A stretch of DNA of 64,000 nt from JBFHFS01 sp041583495 (GTDB taxonomy: Bacteria; Bacteroidota; Bacteroidia; Bacteroidales; Marinilabiliaceae). The stretch is taken from the NCBI GenBank assembly GCA_041583495.1, contig JBFHFS010000027.1:8061-72060 (forward strand), written 5' to 3'. Positions 8,489 through 15,762 of this stretch are shown piece after piece. The notes beneath the pieces were generated by a model, which saw nothing but the letters and a program-made list of their open reading frames with translations, did not search any database and was not told the origin of the DNA. Within the stretch, counting starts at the first letter, position 1, and every line of letters begins with the position of its first letter. The translations under genes and the position numbers were made by a program.

Positions 8489-8905
8489 TTAAATATGTGG
8501 TCCGCGGTTATTAAAACCGCCAGATAGTCTCATTTCTTCTTTCTCTTTGCTGACCAGTGAACGAAGCCAGTCAAGTTGGTGAGTCGCTGAACGATTAAGG
8601 CGTTCACACCATAAAAACAAGTAGTTTTCAGCCTCGCAATTTGCCTTGACCAATTCGTTAAGAGTACTGGCAGGAAGCTTAAGGCCCTCTCCCATCTCTT
8701 TGACTTGCTCCATGATTGAGCTTTTCATTTTCCGATCCAGATGAAATTTTGCATCTGCTCTCATCTTTCCGGTTCTGGCGATATAACCCAAAAGCTCATC
8801 TCCCCGGCTTACTACCGATTCGATTTCATCAGAAAAAGGCTCTTCCAGAAATTTCTGGATGGCCCCGGCCTCGCTCATCAGGTCATCAAAAGGTGTTATA
8901 TTCAT
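8489..8905 (-). CDS. Hypothetical phage protein
   Basis: 138 residues from the ATG at 8905, chosen because it forms an ATGA stop-start overlap with the nuclease gene and has GGAG 4 nt upstream; the frame is open 24 nt further but without that signal. The protein is helical with a W-rich middle (CEAENYLFLWCERLNRSATH). No domain recognised. Its coupling to the RecE-type nuclease gene suggests a part in the same process. Confidence 0.65.
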   Translation of the reverse strand: MNITPFDDLMSEAGAIQKFLEEPFSDEIESVVSRGDELLGYIARTGKMRADAKFHLDRKMKSSIMEQVKEMGEGLKLPASTLNELVKANCEAENYLFLWCERLNRSATHQLDWLRSLVSKEKEEMRLSGGFNNRGPHI

Positions 8906-9540
8906 AATTCTCCAAACATTTGCCACCATTTAAAGGTGAGTTCATTTACCTTCTCCATGCCACTCTTGAACATTTCATCGTCTCGCTTAATCGGCACTTT
9001 AAAGACCTTAAAATTCTTCTTTGAAATACCGATAAGAACATCCTGCTTGCTTTCGGCAATGGTCATATAAAAGGCCCTCTGCCGATCGTAATCAAAGTGA
9101 TAAATAGCGTCAATGAATTGCTTCTGGGTCGTGGCAGTAGTAGATTTAATATCTCCGCCCCAACCAAATATCTGCATCCAGATATCCCATTTACATCGTA
9201 CAGGCAGAGTGTACTGGAATCCGTCCGTTTCAAACTTCTGAATCTTAACCATCACTTTTTGAGGGGTGGAATTCTCAACTAAATGACGGCAGAAATCATC
9301 CTTAAGGAATGCAAGCCGCATCTTGTTTGCTGTCTCAAAAATTTCCTCTGTGTAGGGCTCCCCATCGCAGGTTCTAAGAGAATAGTTGACCTTGTGAGGC
9401 TCAGTCAACATATTGTCTATAAGGGTTCCGAACTTGTAGGCCTCGATAGGATCCGGCATGTCTATGGGATAGAGTTGACCTTTAAGCCATGACAGGTCAG
9501 AGTTTGAAACCTCCGGCCTGTCGTAGTATGGATCTTTCAT
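8902..9540 (-). CDS. PD-(D/E)XK exonuclease, RecE/exonuclease VIII type
   Basis: 212 residues. The fold signature is present: an acidic/LID segment YKFGTLIDNMLTEP early, RCKWDIWMQ, then the catalytic GDIKSTTATTQKQF (D-I-K strand near residue 130), and the QxxxY-type helix YDRQRAFYMTIAE. This is the order seen in RecE C-terminal and Cas4/RecB-like nucleases. With the RecT gene about 1.2 kb upstream it forms an exonuclease plus annealase recombination pair. It is shorter than the RecE nuclease domain of about 260 residues, so it may be a minimal form. Confidence 0.82.
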   Translation of the reverse strand: MKDPYYDRPEVSNSDLSWLKGQLYPIDMPDPIEAYKFGTLIDNMLTEPHKVNYSLRTCDGEPYTEEIFETANKMRLAFLKDDFCRHLVENSTPQKVMVKIQKFETDGFQYTLPVRCKWDIWMQIFGWGGDIKSTTATTQKQFIDAIYHFDYDRQRAFYMTIAESKQDVLIGISKKNFKVFKVPIKRDDEMFKSGMEKVNELTFKWWQMFGEL

Positions 9541-10709
9541 TTTCTTGCAGCTACTTTAGCAATCTCTTTGTATTCCAAATAAGGACTTTTAATCACTTCC
9601 TCATTCTTGTGAGCATACTTCTCACAGAAGGATTTCATCTGTCCCAGGTTCTTTCTTGCTAGTTGATCAAGAGCTAAATTTTTACCCTCTTTCTCAAACC
9701 AGAACTGAAACAACAACACAAAACCGGCTGGATGCTTAACATTGATCTCATACCCAGAGCGGGTAACCTTTTCTTTCACCTCGGCATCGAACATGCTTTG
9801 CATTTCGGCAGCTTTTTGCTTTGCTTCAGCTTCGGCTTTGGCCTTTTCTTCTGCCTCTTTCTTTTCTTTGGCCCGAAGTTCAGCCTCTTCTTGTTGTCGC
9901 TTTTCCTGTTCGGACTTCAATCTCTTGACCTCCTCTGCATTTGCTTTGGCCAGTTGCTCTAACTCTGCTTTTTTGGAAGGAATCTTTGATACAATATCAA
10001 TCTTTGCCTCCTTTACTCTCTCTGCATAACGTCTTTTGAACTCACCGTACTTCCCGTCCATCACATCAACCTTAAGCGCCACCTTATCATCCTTAGTCAG
10101 GTAAATAGTGGTAATCCCAACTTTGAATTGATTAAAATGCTCCTCAGGGTAAGTATCAACAGCTTTCTTTATTGTCTTTTCTGTCTCTGCCAAATTCTCT
10201 AATGTAGCTGCATTAAAATACTTATAAAGTTGATCAATATAATCAGAGATATAATCATTAAAGTAGTTCTCTAATGCTGTCTCAATCTGTACGAAAACCT
10301 CAGCCTTCTCTTTTTGGATGGCCTGTTTTCTCAAGGCTTCTTGCTCTCGCTTTTTCTGCTCTTCAAGTTTATACTGAGCCCAATTGTTCCTTTTTTGCTG
10401 AATCTTAAAATAAATACTATCCGACTTCTTTGGATCAAGCTTTGCCTCAGTAGAGGTGAATTCTTTTTTGAAGGAATCCATCATCTGTGTGATAGGTTTC
10501 CTTTTTGAAAGGATCAGATCTAAGGTCTTTTTGGCTTTTACCTGAAAATTATTGAGGTCTTCATCTAAGGAATCGTTCATACCCTCTTGCTCTACTTTTG
10601 CAAGAAGAGACTCCCCAAATGAAACCGCTTTGGTTACCCGCCCTTGACTCTCTTGGAGGATCTGAGGCGCACTGGTCGCTATCTCCTGGAATTTTACAAT
10701 TTCATTCAT
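9537..10709 (-). CDS. Charged coiled-coil phage protein between RecT and nuclease
   Basis: 390 residues, extremely rich in Lys, Glu, Ala and Gln. The segment from about 225 to 310 is almost pure coiled coil (KRQQEEAELRAKEKKEAEEK and similar). A helical N-terminal region and a globular C-terminal region (SGYEINVKHPAGFVLLFQFW) flank it. No enzyme motif is seen. It overlaps the nuclease gene by 4 nt and follows RecT closely, so a structural or loading role in recombination is likely but unproven. It resembles in style the DUF1351-type proteins found beside phage recT. Confidence 0.72.
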   Translation of the reverse strand: MNEIVKFQEIATSAPQILQESQGRVTKAVSFGESLLAKVEQEGMNDSLDEDLNNFQVKAKKTLDLILSKRKPITQMMDSFKKEFTSTEAKLDPKKSDSIYFKIQQKRNNWAQYKLEEQKKREQEALRKQAIQKEKAEVFVQIETALENYFNDYISDYIDQLYKYFNAATLENLAETEKTIKKAVDTYPEEHFNQFKVGITTIYLTKDDKVALKVDVMDGKYGEFKRRYAERVKEAKIDIVSKIPSKKAELEQLAKANAEEVKRLKSEQEKRQQEEAELRAKEKKEAEEKAKAEAEAKQKAAEMQSMFDAEVKEKVTRSGYEINVKHPAGFVLLFQFWFEKEGKNLALDQLARKNLGQMKSFCEKYAHKNEEVIKSPYLEYKEIAKVAARK

Positions 10710-10730
10710 TGGAAAGGTTTTTTAAAAAGA

Positions 10731-11648
10731 TTAAAATACATCATCATCATCCTCAACTTGAATACTTTGAGGTTGGGCTACTGGGGCACCCCCGAATGGG
10801 TCATTATCGGGTTGCTCGCGGGGTTGTTCAAAACTCGGGGCCACAGGCCTTTCTTGCTGAGGAATTGGTTCATCCAAACCATAATCAATCGCCTGGGCTT
10901 CATCCTGGAGTTTGGAAAACTGGCCAATTCGGACCTTCGGGAAAGTCTTAAAGGCATGCTTAATTACCTTTGCAGCAAGAAATCCACTATCAATTTGCCC
11001 GTCATTTGAAGAGTAAAGAGCATTGGTTTTCCCCTTATTCTTCTTATGTGAGTAATTCTTCAACCTCTCAATGTCATCCGGAAGCATATAATAGAAGTCA
11101 AAAGAGTTATCCGGGCGGGTTAAACGAATAAATGCCCCGATAATGTTTTTGGACTTCCGGGGAATGGCCGCTTCATAGACACAAATCTTCTGACCCTTTT
11201 CGTTAACAATAGGTCTGAAGGTGTCACCCTCATAAACAATCACGGGAGAATCAGCATAGGCAATCTGGCCGGCCTGCATCCGCAAGACGAGTTCGCCATA
11301 AGGACTCACTTCAAGACTGGCTCTCTTCTCCCACTTATCTCCCACCTTTGCGTTTCCCCAAAGGACATAAAGAAGAGGCTGAGAACCTCTTTCGAGAGAA
11401 AGAGCGAGACGAGCCACGTCAAGGAAGCATCCATAAATTGAAAATGGCGTACACTGTTGAAGATGTTCACTTTCGCTTATTATGCGGATGAAATTATATT
11501 TCTCTGTTTCGAAAAAATTTTCCGCCTCATCTTCTCCCGTCTTGTGTAGATTCATAAACAAATTGACGAATCTCTTTTTTACTCGTTCATCATCCAATAA
11601 AGCGATAGGCTTCATTTGGTTGATATCGTTTAAACTTAGTTTTTCCAT
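10731..11648 (-). CDS. recT: RecT-family single-strand annealing protein
   Basis: 305 residues from the ATG at 11648; an upstream in-frame start would overlap the preceding gene. The core contains the RecT pattern: CTPFSIYGCFLDVARLALSL, a GxxPLLYVLWGNAK strand, EVSPYGELVLRMQAGQI and later GAFIRLTRPD. The C-terminal 70 residues are proline/glutamine-rich and end in EDDDDVF, an acidic tip resembling the SSB C-terminus. It promotes annealing of complementary single strands in partnership with the adjacent nuclease and SSB. Confidence 0.85.
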   Translation of the reverse strand: MEKLSLNDINQMKPIALLDDERVKKRFVNLFMNLHKTGEDEAENFFETEKYNFIRIISESEHLQQCTPFSIYGCFLDVARLALSLERGSQPLLYVLWGNAKVGDKWEKRASLEVSPYGELVLRMQAGQIAYADSPVIVYEGDTFRPIVNEKGQKICVYEAAIPRKSKNIIGAFIRLTRPDNSFDFYYMLPDDIERLKNYSHKKNKGKTNALYSSNDGQIDSGFLAAKVIKHAFKTFPKVRIGQFSKLQDEAQAIDYGLDEPIPQQERPVAPSFEQPREQPDNDPFGGAPVAQPQSIQVEDDDDVF

Positions 11649-11664
11649 GATTTTGTGTTTTAGA

Positions 11665-12045
11665 TTATGAAGCACAATTAAGTTTGATATACTTCTCTGC
11701 AATTTTCTTCATCTCCAGAAGCTCTGATTTAACTTCCTTTGATTTGTCAACTATTCGACCAGGGAAAAAGGAACGATCCTCAAAAGTTGAATTCAACAAC
11801 CATATCTCCTTCTCTTCTATAGTCCGAAAGGTTTTTGGAGCATAAACACTCAATTGAATGTTATTTCCAACCGTCCCAAGCTCGTAGTTTAAATGAAACC
11901 TTGGCTTGCCAGACATTTCCAGATTATGTCTAAAAACCATTTCATTAATCTCATAAGCGATTTTTACAATTGCCTTTTTCTCGCTACGGATCTGCTTTTC
12001 AATTTTCTGTGCTCGTGTCATAATTCTTTCGCGTTTATAGTCCAT
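11665..12045 (-). CDS. Hypothetical phage protein
   Basis: 126 residues, basic at the N-terminus (TRAQKIEKQIRSEKKAIVKI) and helical at the C-terminus with a beta-rich middle. The start at 12045 is supported by AAAGGAG a few nucleotides upstream; ATG at 12021 is an alternative. It is the first coding gene after the gene-free structured stretch and lies immediately upstream of recT. No family recognised. Confidence 0.65.
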   Translation of the reverse strand: MDYKRERIMTRAQKIEKQIRSEKKAIVKIAYEINEMVFRHNLEMSGKPRFHLNYELGTVGNNIQLSVYAPKTFRTIEEKEIWLLNSTFEDRSFFPGRIVDKSKEVKSELLEMKKIAEKYIKLNCAS

Positions 12046-12606
12046 GCTCTCCTTTAACTCTGCTCTTTAAAATACCCGGTTTACTTTGAAACCGGGAAAG
12101 TCAGAGATAGACAGTTATCCCAATCGTCGCTACGTGGCATCACTAAAAAGGAATCGCCCTTTGTCGCTTTCCCGACTGAAACCTGCCTTATTCAGCCTTG
12201 TTTGTATGAGAGAGGGACGCACATCATACAACACGATCCTAACCGCCTTAAAAATGTTGATAGCCACTTTTTCTGGAATGCGGAGAAGGCAGGATTCGAA
12301 CCTGCATGAGAGCCGGCTTAATCTCTCTAAATATTGATTGCCATTTTCGCTCGCGCCTTGCAATCATTATAGCGTCTCCCCAATTCCGCCACTTCTCCAA
12401 ATTCCGAAATACTTTATACCCACGGGCCTAAATTTGTGAGTGGTAACGGAAATGGGCACTCACAAGACCTTCGTATTCGTGTATTAAGATTTGGTCTCAC
12501 AAACAGGGAGCGGTCACGGCCTACTGGGCTACGCTTTACCCCTGCTACACGTGTTCAAAATGTCAAAGAACTTCTTGCCGTTTAGGCGGTGAAAGCACAA
12601 GGGAGT
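12046..12606 (-). ncRNA. Hairpin-rich gene-free region of the early operon
   Basis: About 560 bp without a convincing gene inside the otherwise tightly packed early operon. It contains three perfect inverted repeats: TTGTGAGTG/CACTCACAA at 12434-12465 with a 14-nt loop, TTGTATGA/TCATACAA at 12202-12231 with a 14-nt loop, and CCCGGTTT/AAACCGGG at 12075-12096 with a 6-nt loop. Between the first two lies the tRNA-like sequence at 12281-12398. Further short pairings (AGACC/GGTCT around 12466-12496) are present. The stretch could be a leader, attenuator or independent phage small RNA. The hairpin at 12075-12096 is followed on the minus strand by a weak U-rich run and might terminate. Confidence 0.5.
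12281..12398 (-). tRNA. Leucine-type tRNA-like sequence with an enlarged anticodon arm
   Basis: Read on the minus strand, 12398-12392 and 12288-12282 form a perfect 7-bp acceptor stem (GGAGAAG/CTTCTCC). The D arm (TGGCGGAATTGGGGAGACGC) is that of a class II tRNA-Leu, the T arm GCAGGTTCGAATCCTGC is perfect, and GAGAG/CTCTC can form the variable arm. The anticodon arm is abnormal: TGATTGC/GCAATCA (7 bp, plus further AT pairs) closes an 18-nt loop instead of the normal 7, so no standard anticodon is read. Total length is 118 nt against 85-90 for tRNA-Leu. It may be a decayed phage tRNA, a tRNA with a small insertion, or a tRNA mimic. Confidence 0.55.
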
Positions 12607-12816
12607 TTAATCCCTTATGCCCAATGATTTGAGATCGCTTCTACGGATTCTATCCACATCTGAAATCTTTATTCCATCCGGGAAATCATAGTTCGTAGCC
12701 GGCATGTCTTCATCGATATTCACAATGCGTATCCGGTTCAAATTGGTATCACAGACCATTGTTAGTTTTGGATTGAGCTTTTTGCTCCAAACTCCTTTGG
12801 TGGCAGTTGCATTCAT
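12607..12816 (-). CDS. Small hypothetical phage protein
   Basis: 69 residues with a beta-rich centre (NPKLTMVCDTNLNRIRIVNI) and a helical end (ISDVDRIRRSDLKSLGI). It follows the DUF3820 gene by 4 nt and is the last gene before the structured non-coding stretch. No family recognised. Confidence 0.55.
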   Translation of the reverse strand: MNATATKGVWSKKLNPKLTMVCDTNLNRIRIVNIDEDMPATNYDFPDGIKISDVDRIRRSDLKSLGIRD

Positions 12817-12820
12817 GGGA

Positions 12821-13030
12821 TCAGCACATTGAGGTTTTGGAATAACTTTCTTTGTTTTTCAACTCGGCCTTAATGGCATCAAGGTTTTCTTTTATGTACC
12901 AATACACCCTGTTCCAATTCTTAACCGATACAATATTGTTGTCCCATAACCACATGAGGTACCCGGCTGGGACATTCCCCAATTTTTCGCCCCGGTGTTT
13001 TCCAAAAGGCATTTGATAGTTATCTGTCAT
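12821..13030 (-). CDS. DUF3820 family small protein
   Basis: 69 residues. The first half, MPFGKHRGEKLGNVPAGYL followed by MWLWDN, is the DUF3820 signature (compact FGKyrGxxlxdvPxxYLxWL). Members are small phage or bacterial proteins sometimes called exonuclease-associated or quorum-regulated; their biochemical role is not established. It lies in the early regulatory part of the operon, just downstream of the HTH genes. Confidence 0.75.
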   Translation of the reverse strand: MTDNYQMPFGKHRGEKLGNVPAGYLMWLWDNNIVSVKNWNRVYWYIKENLDAIKAELKNKESYSKTSMC

Positions 13031-13037
13031 CCTGGCT

Positions 13038-13322
13038 CTATTTTTTTTGGTGTTCGAAATAGCTTGCCCTATTGCTGGTTCTTGCTACCGCCTCTATCTG
13101 AAGGCGATCAATGCGAACTTTGGAGTTGTTGTCACCATCCTTGATGAGCTTAATTAACCCCTCCCTGGCCCATCGCTCAACGGTTGCTCTCCCATATTGC
13201 TTATAAGCCTGATTTAAGCTGAGATAAGGTTTTAGTTGCCCTGTAGAAACAAGAACTTTCTGAGCGGCAATCTCGGCAGCATCCAAAAGAGCCCGGCGGT
13301 ATTCGTGATCAAAGATTATCAT
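13038..13322 (-). CDS. Small putative helix-turn-helix DNA-binding protein
   Basis: 94 residues. The middle (SLNQAYKQYGRATVERWARE followed by GLIKLIKDG and KVRIDR) reads as a MerR/excisionase-like helix-turn-helix plus wing. It overlaps the LuxR-type gene by 4 nt. Likely an early regulator or an excisionase-like factor; no biochemical role can be fixed from sequence. Confidence 0.65.
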   Translation of the reverse strand: MIIFDHEYRRALLDAAEIAAQKVLVSTGQLKPYLSLNQAYKQYGRATVERWAREGLIKLIKDGDNNSKVRIDRLQIEAVARTSNRASYFEHQKK

Positions 13323-13876
13323 TGCTGATTATTAAAGAGGTTATTGTCTTTAGCATACCGGATAAAATCGGCCATGCTGTGAAGACCCAACTTTTTGAAA
13401 GAATTCTTCCGGTGATTGTTTACTGTATTCAGAGAGATAAAAAGCTCATTAGAAACTTCATCGTCACTTCTTCCCTCGTAGAGCATCTTCATCACTTCCA
13501 ACTCACGGGGAGAAAGCTTTGTATTGAACTTTGGAGAACAAATTATGTGATCGTATTTGCATTCTCCACGAAGAGGACATGCAACGAATTCAAAATTCAT
13601 CCGGCCTAAATGGTCAATATCAAGAATGTTGTCATACCCTCCGAAATTGCATTTTATGAACCGGCGGACCATCAGGAATTGGTAATACTGCCTGTTTAAA
13701 CTGCTGGCTTTATAACACTCCGCCAAAGCCTCAAAGGCATCCGGATGAAATTCCCGAATTGAGTCAAGAAATCTATCAACAAAGGAATCTCCCTGGCAAA
13801 GTTCACGAACAGGCTTCCCTTTCTCCTTTATCATTACTTCTCCCTCTGGAGTTATATAGAATTCCATTCCTGTCAT
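13319..13876 (-). CDS. LuxR-type HTH transcriptional regulator (phage)
   Basis: 185 residues. The C-terminal part from about residue 118 is a GerE/LuxR helix-turn-helix (LSPRELEVMKMLYEGRSDDE, then NELFISLNTVNNHRKNSFKK). The N-terminal part carries a cysteine group (ACPLRGECKYDHIIC) that could bind metal or act as a redox switch. There is no receiver or PAS domain. It overlaps the small HTH gene upstream in an ATGA arrangement. Probably a second-tier early regulator controlling the operon or the host. Confidence 0.78.
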   Translation of the reverse strand: MTGMEFYITPEGEVMIKEKGKPVRELCQGDSFVDRFLDSIREFHPDAFEALAECYKASSLNRQYYQFLMVRRFIKCNFGGYDNILDIDHLGRMNFEFVACPLRGECKYDHIICSPKFNTKLSPRELEVMKMLYEGRSDDEVSNELFISLNTVNNHRKNSFKKLGLHSMADFIRYAKDNNLFNNQQ

Positions 13877-14085
13877 TTTCTACACTCTTTTAATGGAAAC
13901 ATATCTTTTACAGGGGTTTTGGCCATCCTGGCAATTGTCTTTTGATCATTGTAGCTAGGTCGGTTTTGGTCTTTTAGCCATCGGTAGAAGGTGACCACAT
14001 TCCGCCCAGTCTTTTTGATGGCCTTTTGCCGGAACTCAGCTTTCTTTTTTTCAGAAAGCCCATTGTAATAGTCTTTTAGTGTCAT
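13873..14085 (-). CDS. Small Cro-like HTH protein, first gene of the early operon
   Basis: 70 residues from the ATG at 14085, preceded by AGAAAG; the frame is open 39 nt further up but lacks a better start. The sequence (TLKDYYNGLSEKKKAEFRQK, then TGRNVVTFYRWLKDQNRPSY) looks like a lambda-repressor-type helix-turn-helix with helices near residues 20-60. Position opposite the S24 repressor across a shared promoter region makes it the natural Cro counterpart. Function by position and fold only. Confidence 0.65.
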   Translation of the reverse strand: MTLKDYYNGLSEKKKAEFRQKAIKKTGRNVVTFYRWLKDQNRPSYNDQKTIARMAKTPVKDMFPLKECRK

Positions 14086-14124
14086 CTTTCTAAATTTATA
14101 AATACTGATTATTATGTATCTCAA

Positions 14125-14228
14125 TTCTTTTTGCGATATTTGTTAATGTCCTTTTGTAATATCACATTGCAAATATAGAGGTTTTTTCTATATCACTGCA
14201 AATTTAATTGAACTTTTTTCTATATAAA
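14125..14228. promoter_or_regulatory. Divergent lysogeny-switch control region with tandem operator-like repeats
   Basis: Between the Cro-like gene and the repressor. Two copies of a compound unit, ATATCAC(AT)TGCAAAT followed by TTTTTTCTATAT, lie about 32 bp apart: the ATATCAC blocks are near 14158 and 14191, and the T-tract blocks at 14182-14193 and 14214-14225. An inverted repeat TATAGA/TCTATA flanks the first T tract. These are likely repressor/Cro operators overlapping both promoters. No standard Bacteroidota -33/-7 pair was found here. Confidence 0.5.
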
Positions 14229-14888
14229 ATGGGCGAAATTAGCGATAGATTTAGCAAGTACATGACATCCAGAGACTTAAACGACAATCAAGTCACCAAT
14301 AACTTAGGTCTTTCGATAGGTCTTTTAGGAAAAAGTCGTAAACCGGGGAGTGATCTTTCCAAAAAAAGCATAGAAAAAATATTGAATTTCTACGCCGACT
14401 TAAACAAAGTGTGGCTTCTTACAGGGGAAGGCGATATGATCAATGCCGAATTTATCCCTAATCATTCCGGGGAAGAAGAAGCAATCAGCAGCATTTCCAA
14501 ATCAATTCCCTATTGGAATCTTCCGGTTTCAGCCGGGAAAAGCGTATTAGACATCATTGGCAAGACAAAGCCAGATGGCTTTATTAAAGGTCTACCTGGG
14601 GCAGATATTGCAGAAAATATTCTCCCGGTAATAGGCACCTCTATGGAACCAGAGGTATCTAGTGGAGCAATCATTGGTGTGCGCAAAATGAACAACTGGG
14701 AATCGTTGAATACAGAAAGGATTTACCTTATCATCACGACAGATGATCGAATGATCAAACGAATAGAATATGATGAAACAAACCAGGATATTATATGGTG
14801 CGTAAGCCCCAACTATCCACGCTTCAAAATTTACAAATCCGATATAATCGACATCCAGAGAGTTTGCTTTGTATATAACCCTAAATAG
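14229..14888 (+). CDS. Phage CI-type repressor with S24 self-cleaving domain
   Basis: 219 residues from the ATG at 14229; an upstream in-frame start lies inside the repeat region. The N-terminus (about 1-65) is a helix-turn-helix of Xre type (DNQVTNNLGLSIGLLGKSRK). The C-terminal half is a LexA/CI-like S24 peptidase: candidate cleavage site Ala102-Gly103 (VSAGKS), catalytic Ser138 in IGTSMEP and Lys177 in MIKRI. It should maintain lysogeny and be inactivated by RecA during DNA damage. It diverges from the early operon. Confidence 0.9.
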   Translation: MGEISDRFSKYMTSRDLNDNQVTNNLGLSIGLLGKSRKPGSDLSKKSIEKILNFYADLNKVWLLTGEGDMINAEFIPNHSGEEEAISSISKSIPYWNLPVSAGKSVLDIIGKTKPDGFIKGLPGADIAENILPVIGTSMEPEVSSGAIIGVRKMNNWESLNTERIYLIITTDDRMIKRIEYDETNQDIIWCVSPNYPRFKIYKSDIIDIQRVCFVYNPK

Positions 14889-14909
14889 AATTCAACAATC
14901 AATCTAATC

Positions 14910-15218
14910 ATGAAACTTTCTTTATCTGCACTACAAGAACATTTCACTTCTGATATTGAAAACGAAACCCTCAAGAAAGAATTAAGTAACCTCGCGAACG
15001 AGTTCTACAACGAAAACAAAGACCTTCCGGAGAATGACTTTTTTAAAAAATTGGAATCATCAAAACTGATGGTTAAATATGATCTAATCTCCAAGAGGAT
15101 CAAACTCCAAAACTCTATCAAGACAACGAAAAACATTTCAAATATCAGGAATATAATAGTTTTTTATTTTGTCCTCTCACTAATTGGACTTGCTGCTTAC
15201 ATGTATTATATCTATTAA
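14910..15218 (+). CDS. Small C-terminally anchored membrane protein
   Basis: 102 residues. The first 78 are charged and helical (KLSLSALQEHFTSDIENETL and following). A single membrane segment (IIVFYFVLSLIGLAAYMYYI) ends the protein. It starts 21 nt after the repressor stop and is probably co-transcribed with it, hence expressed in the lysogen. AT-rich codons set it apart from the early operon. Tail-anchored topology and position fit a superinfection-exclusion or other conversion gene; this is inference. Confidence 0.6.
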   Translation: MKLSLSALQEHFTSDIENETLKKELSNLANEFYNENKDLPENDFFKKLESSKLMVKYDLISKRIKLQNSIKTTKNISNIRNIIVFYFVLSLIGLAAYMYYIY

Positions 15219-15228
15219 ACTCTTTCAA

Positions 15229-15759
15229 ATGAATAAAGTTTTTACCATAGCTATTCTACTGTTTTTAATCGGATGTAATAATGCAGAAAACTCCTGCAAT
15301 ACGGTATTAAATGGAGCAAAAAAAGGTGCGGTCTTCACTGATATAATGGAAACAAAGTTCATTAATAACAAGTATAAGCAATACTTTGACTACTCTCCTA
15401 AATGTGATACAACGCCCATTACCAACAACATAATTATTCCTCAATATTTCGAGTCCTTTAAATTTCTCTCTTCAAAAGACCTAGGAACTGAGGTGATTCA
15501 TAAAAGCATGAATATCGATAAATTAAAAAACCTTGGAATAAAAGATTTTGATGATTTCAAGGAACACCTTATGCAAAAAGAAAACGCACAACTAAAAGAT
15601 GGAAATATATTTTACACTGAAGGGGAAGCAAAAATTAAACAAATGACCTATGAATTAAAATCAGATTCAAAAAGATATATACTTAAAATTATTTGCCTTA
15701 ACAAAGGTGAAGGATGGAAAATTTTTAACGCCTTCTATCTACCCATTTCAATGAAATAA
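15229..15759 (+). CDS. Prophage-encoded lipoprotein
   Basis: 176 residues from the ATG at 15229, chosen because it begins a good lipoprotein signal (NKVFTIAILLFLIGCNNAE, lipobox LIGC with Cys16). The mature part is polar, lysine-rich and without a known domain. It overlaps nothing and follows the small membrane protein closely, in the repressor transcript. Phage lipoproteins expressed in lysogens often block adsorption or injection by related phages, so exclusion is a reasonable guess. Confidence 0.7.
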   Translation: MNKVFTIAILLFLIGCNNAENSCNTVLNGAKKGAVFTDIMETKFINNKYKQYFDYSPKCDTTPITNNIIIPQYFESFKFLSSKDLGTEVIHKSMNIDKLKNLGIKDFDDFKEHLMQKENAQLKDGNIFYTEGEAKIKQMTYELKSDSKRYILKIICLNKGEGWKIFNAFYLPISMK

Positions 15760-15762
15760 TCC

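Noticed and set aside
12086..12363. Short frames on both strands around the tRNA-like element
   Set aside because: They translate the T arm and acceptor (the plus-strand one reads RRRQDSNLHESR, the usual tRNA shadow) and have no other coding signal.
12420..12560. Possible second tRNA upstream of the tRNA-like element
   Set aside because: A D-arm-like GTAGCCCAGTAGG is seen on the minus strand, but there is no T arm and no acceptor pairing.
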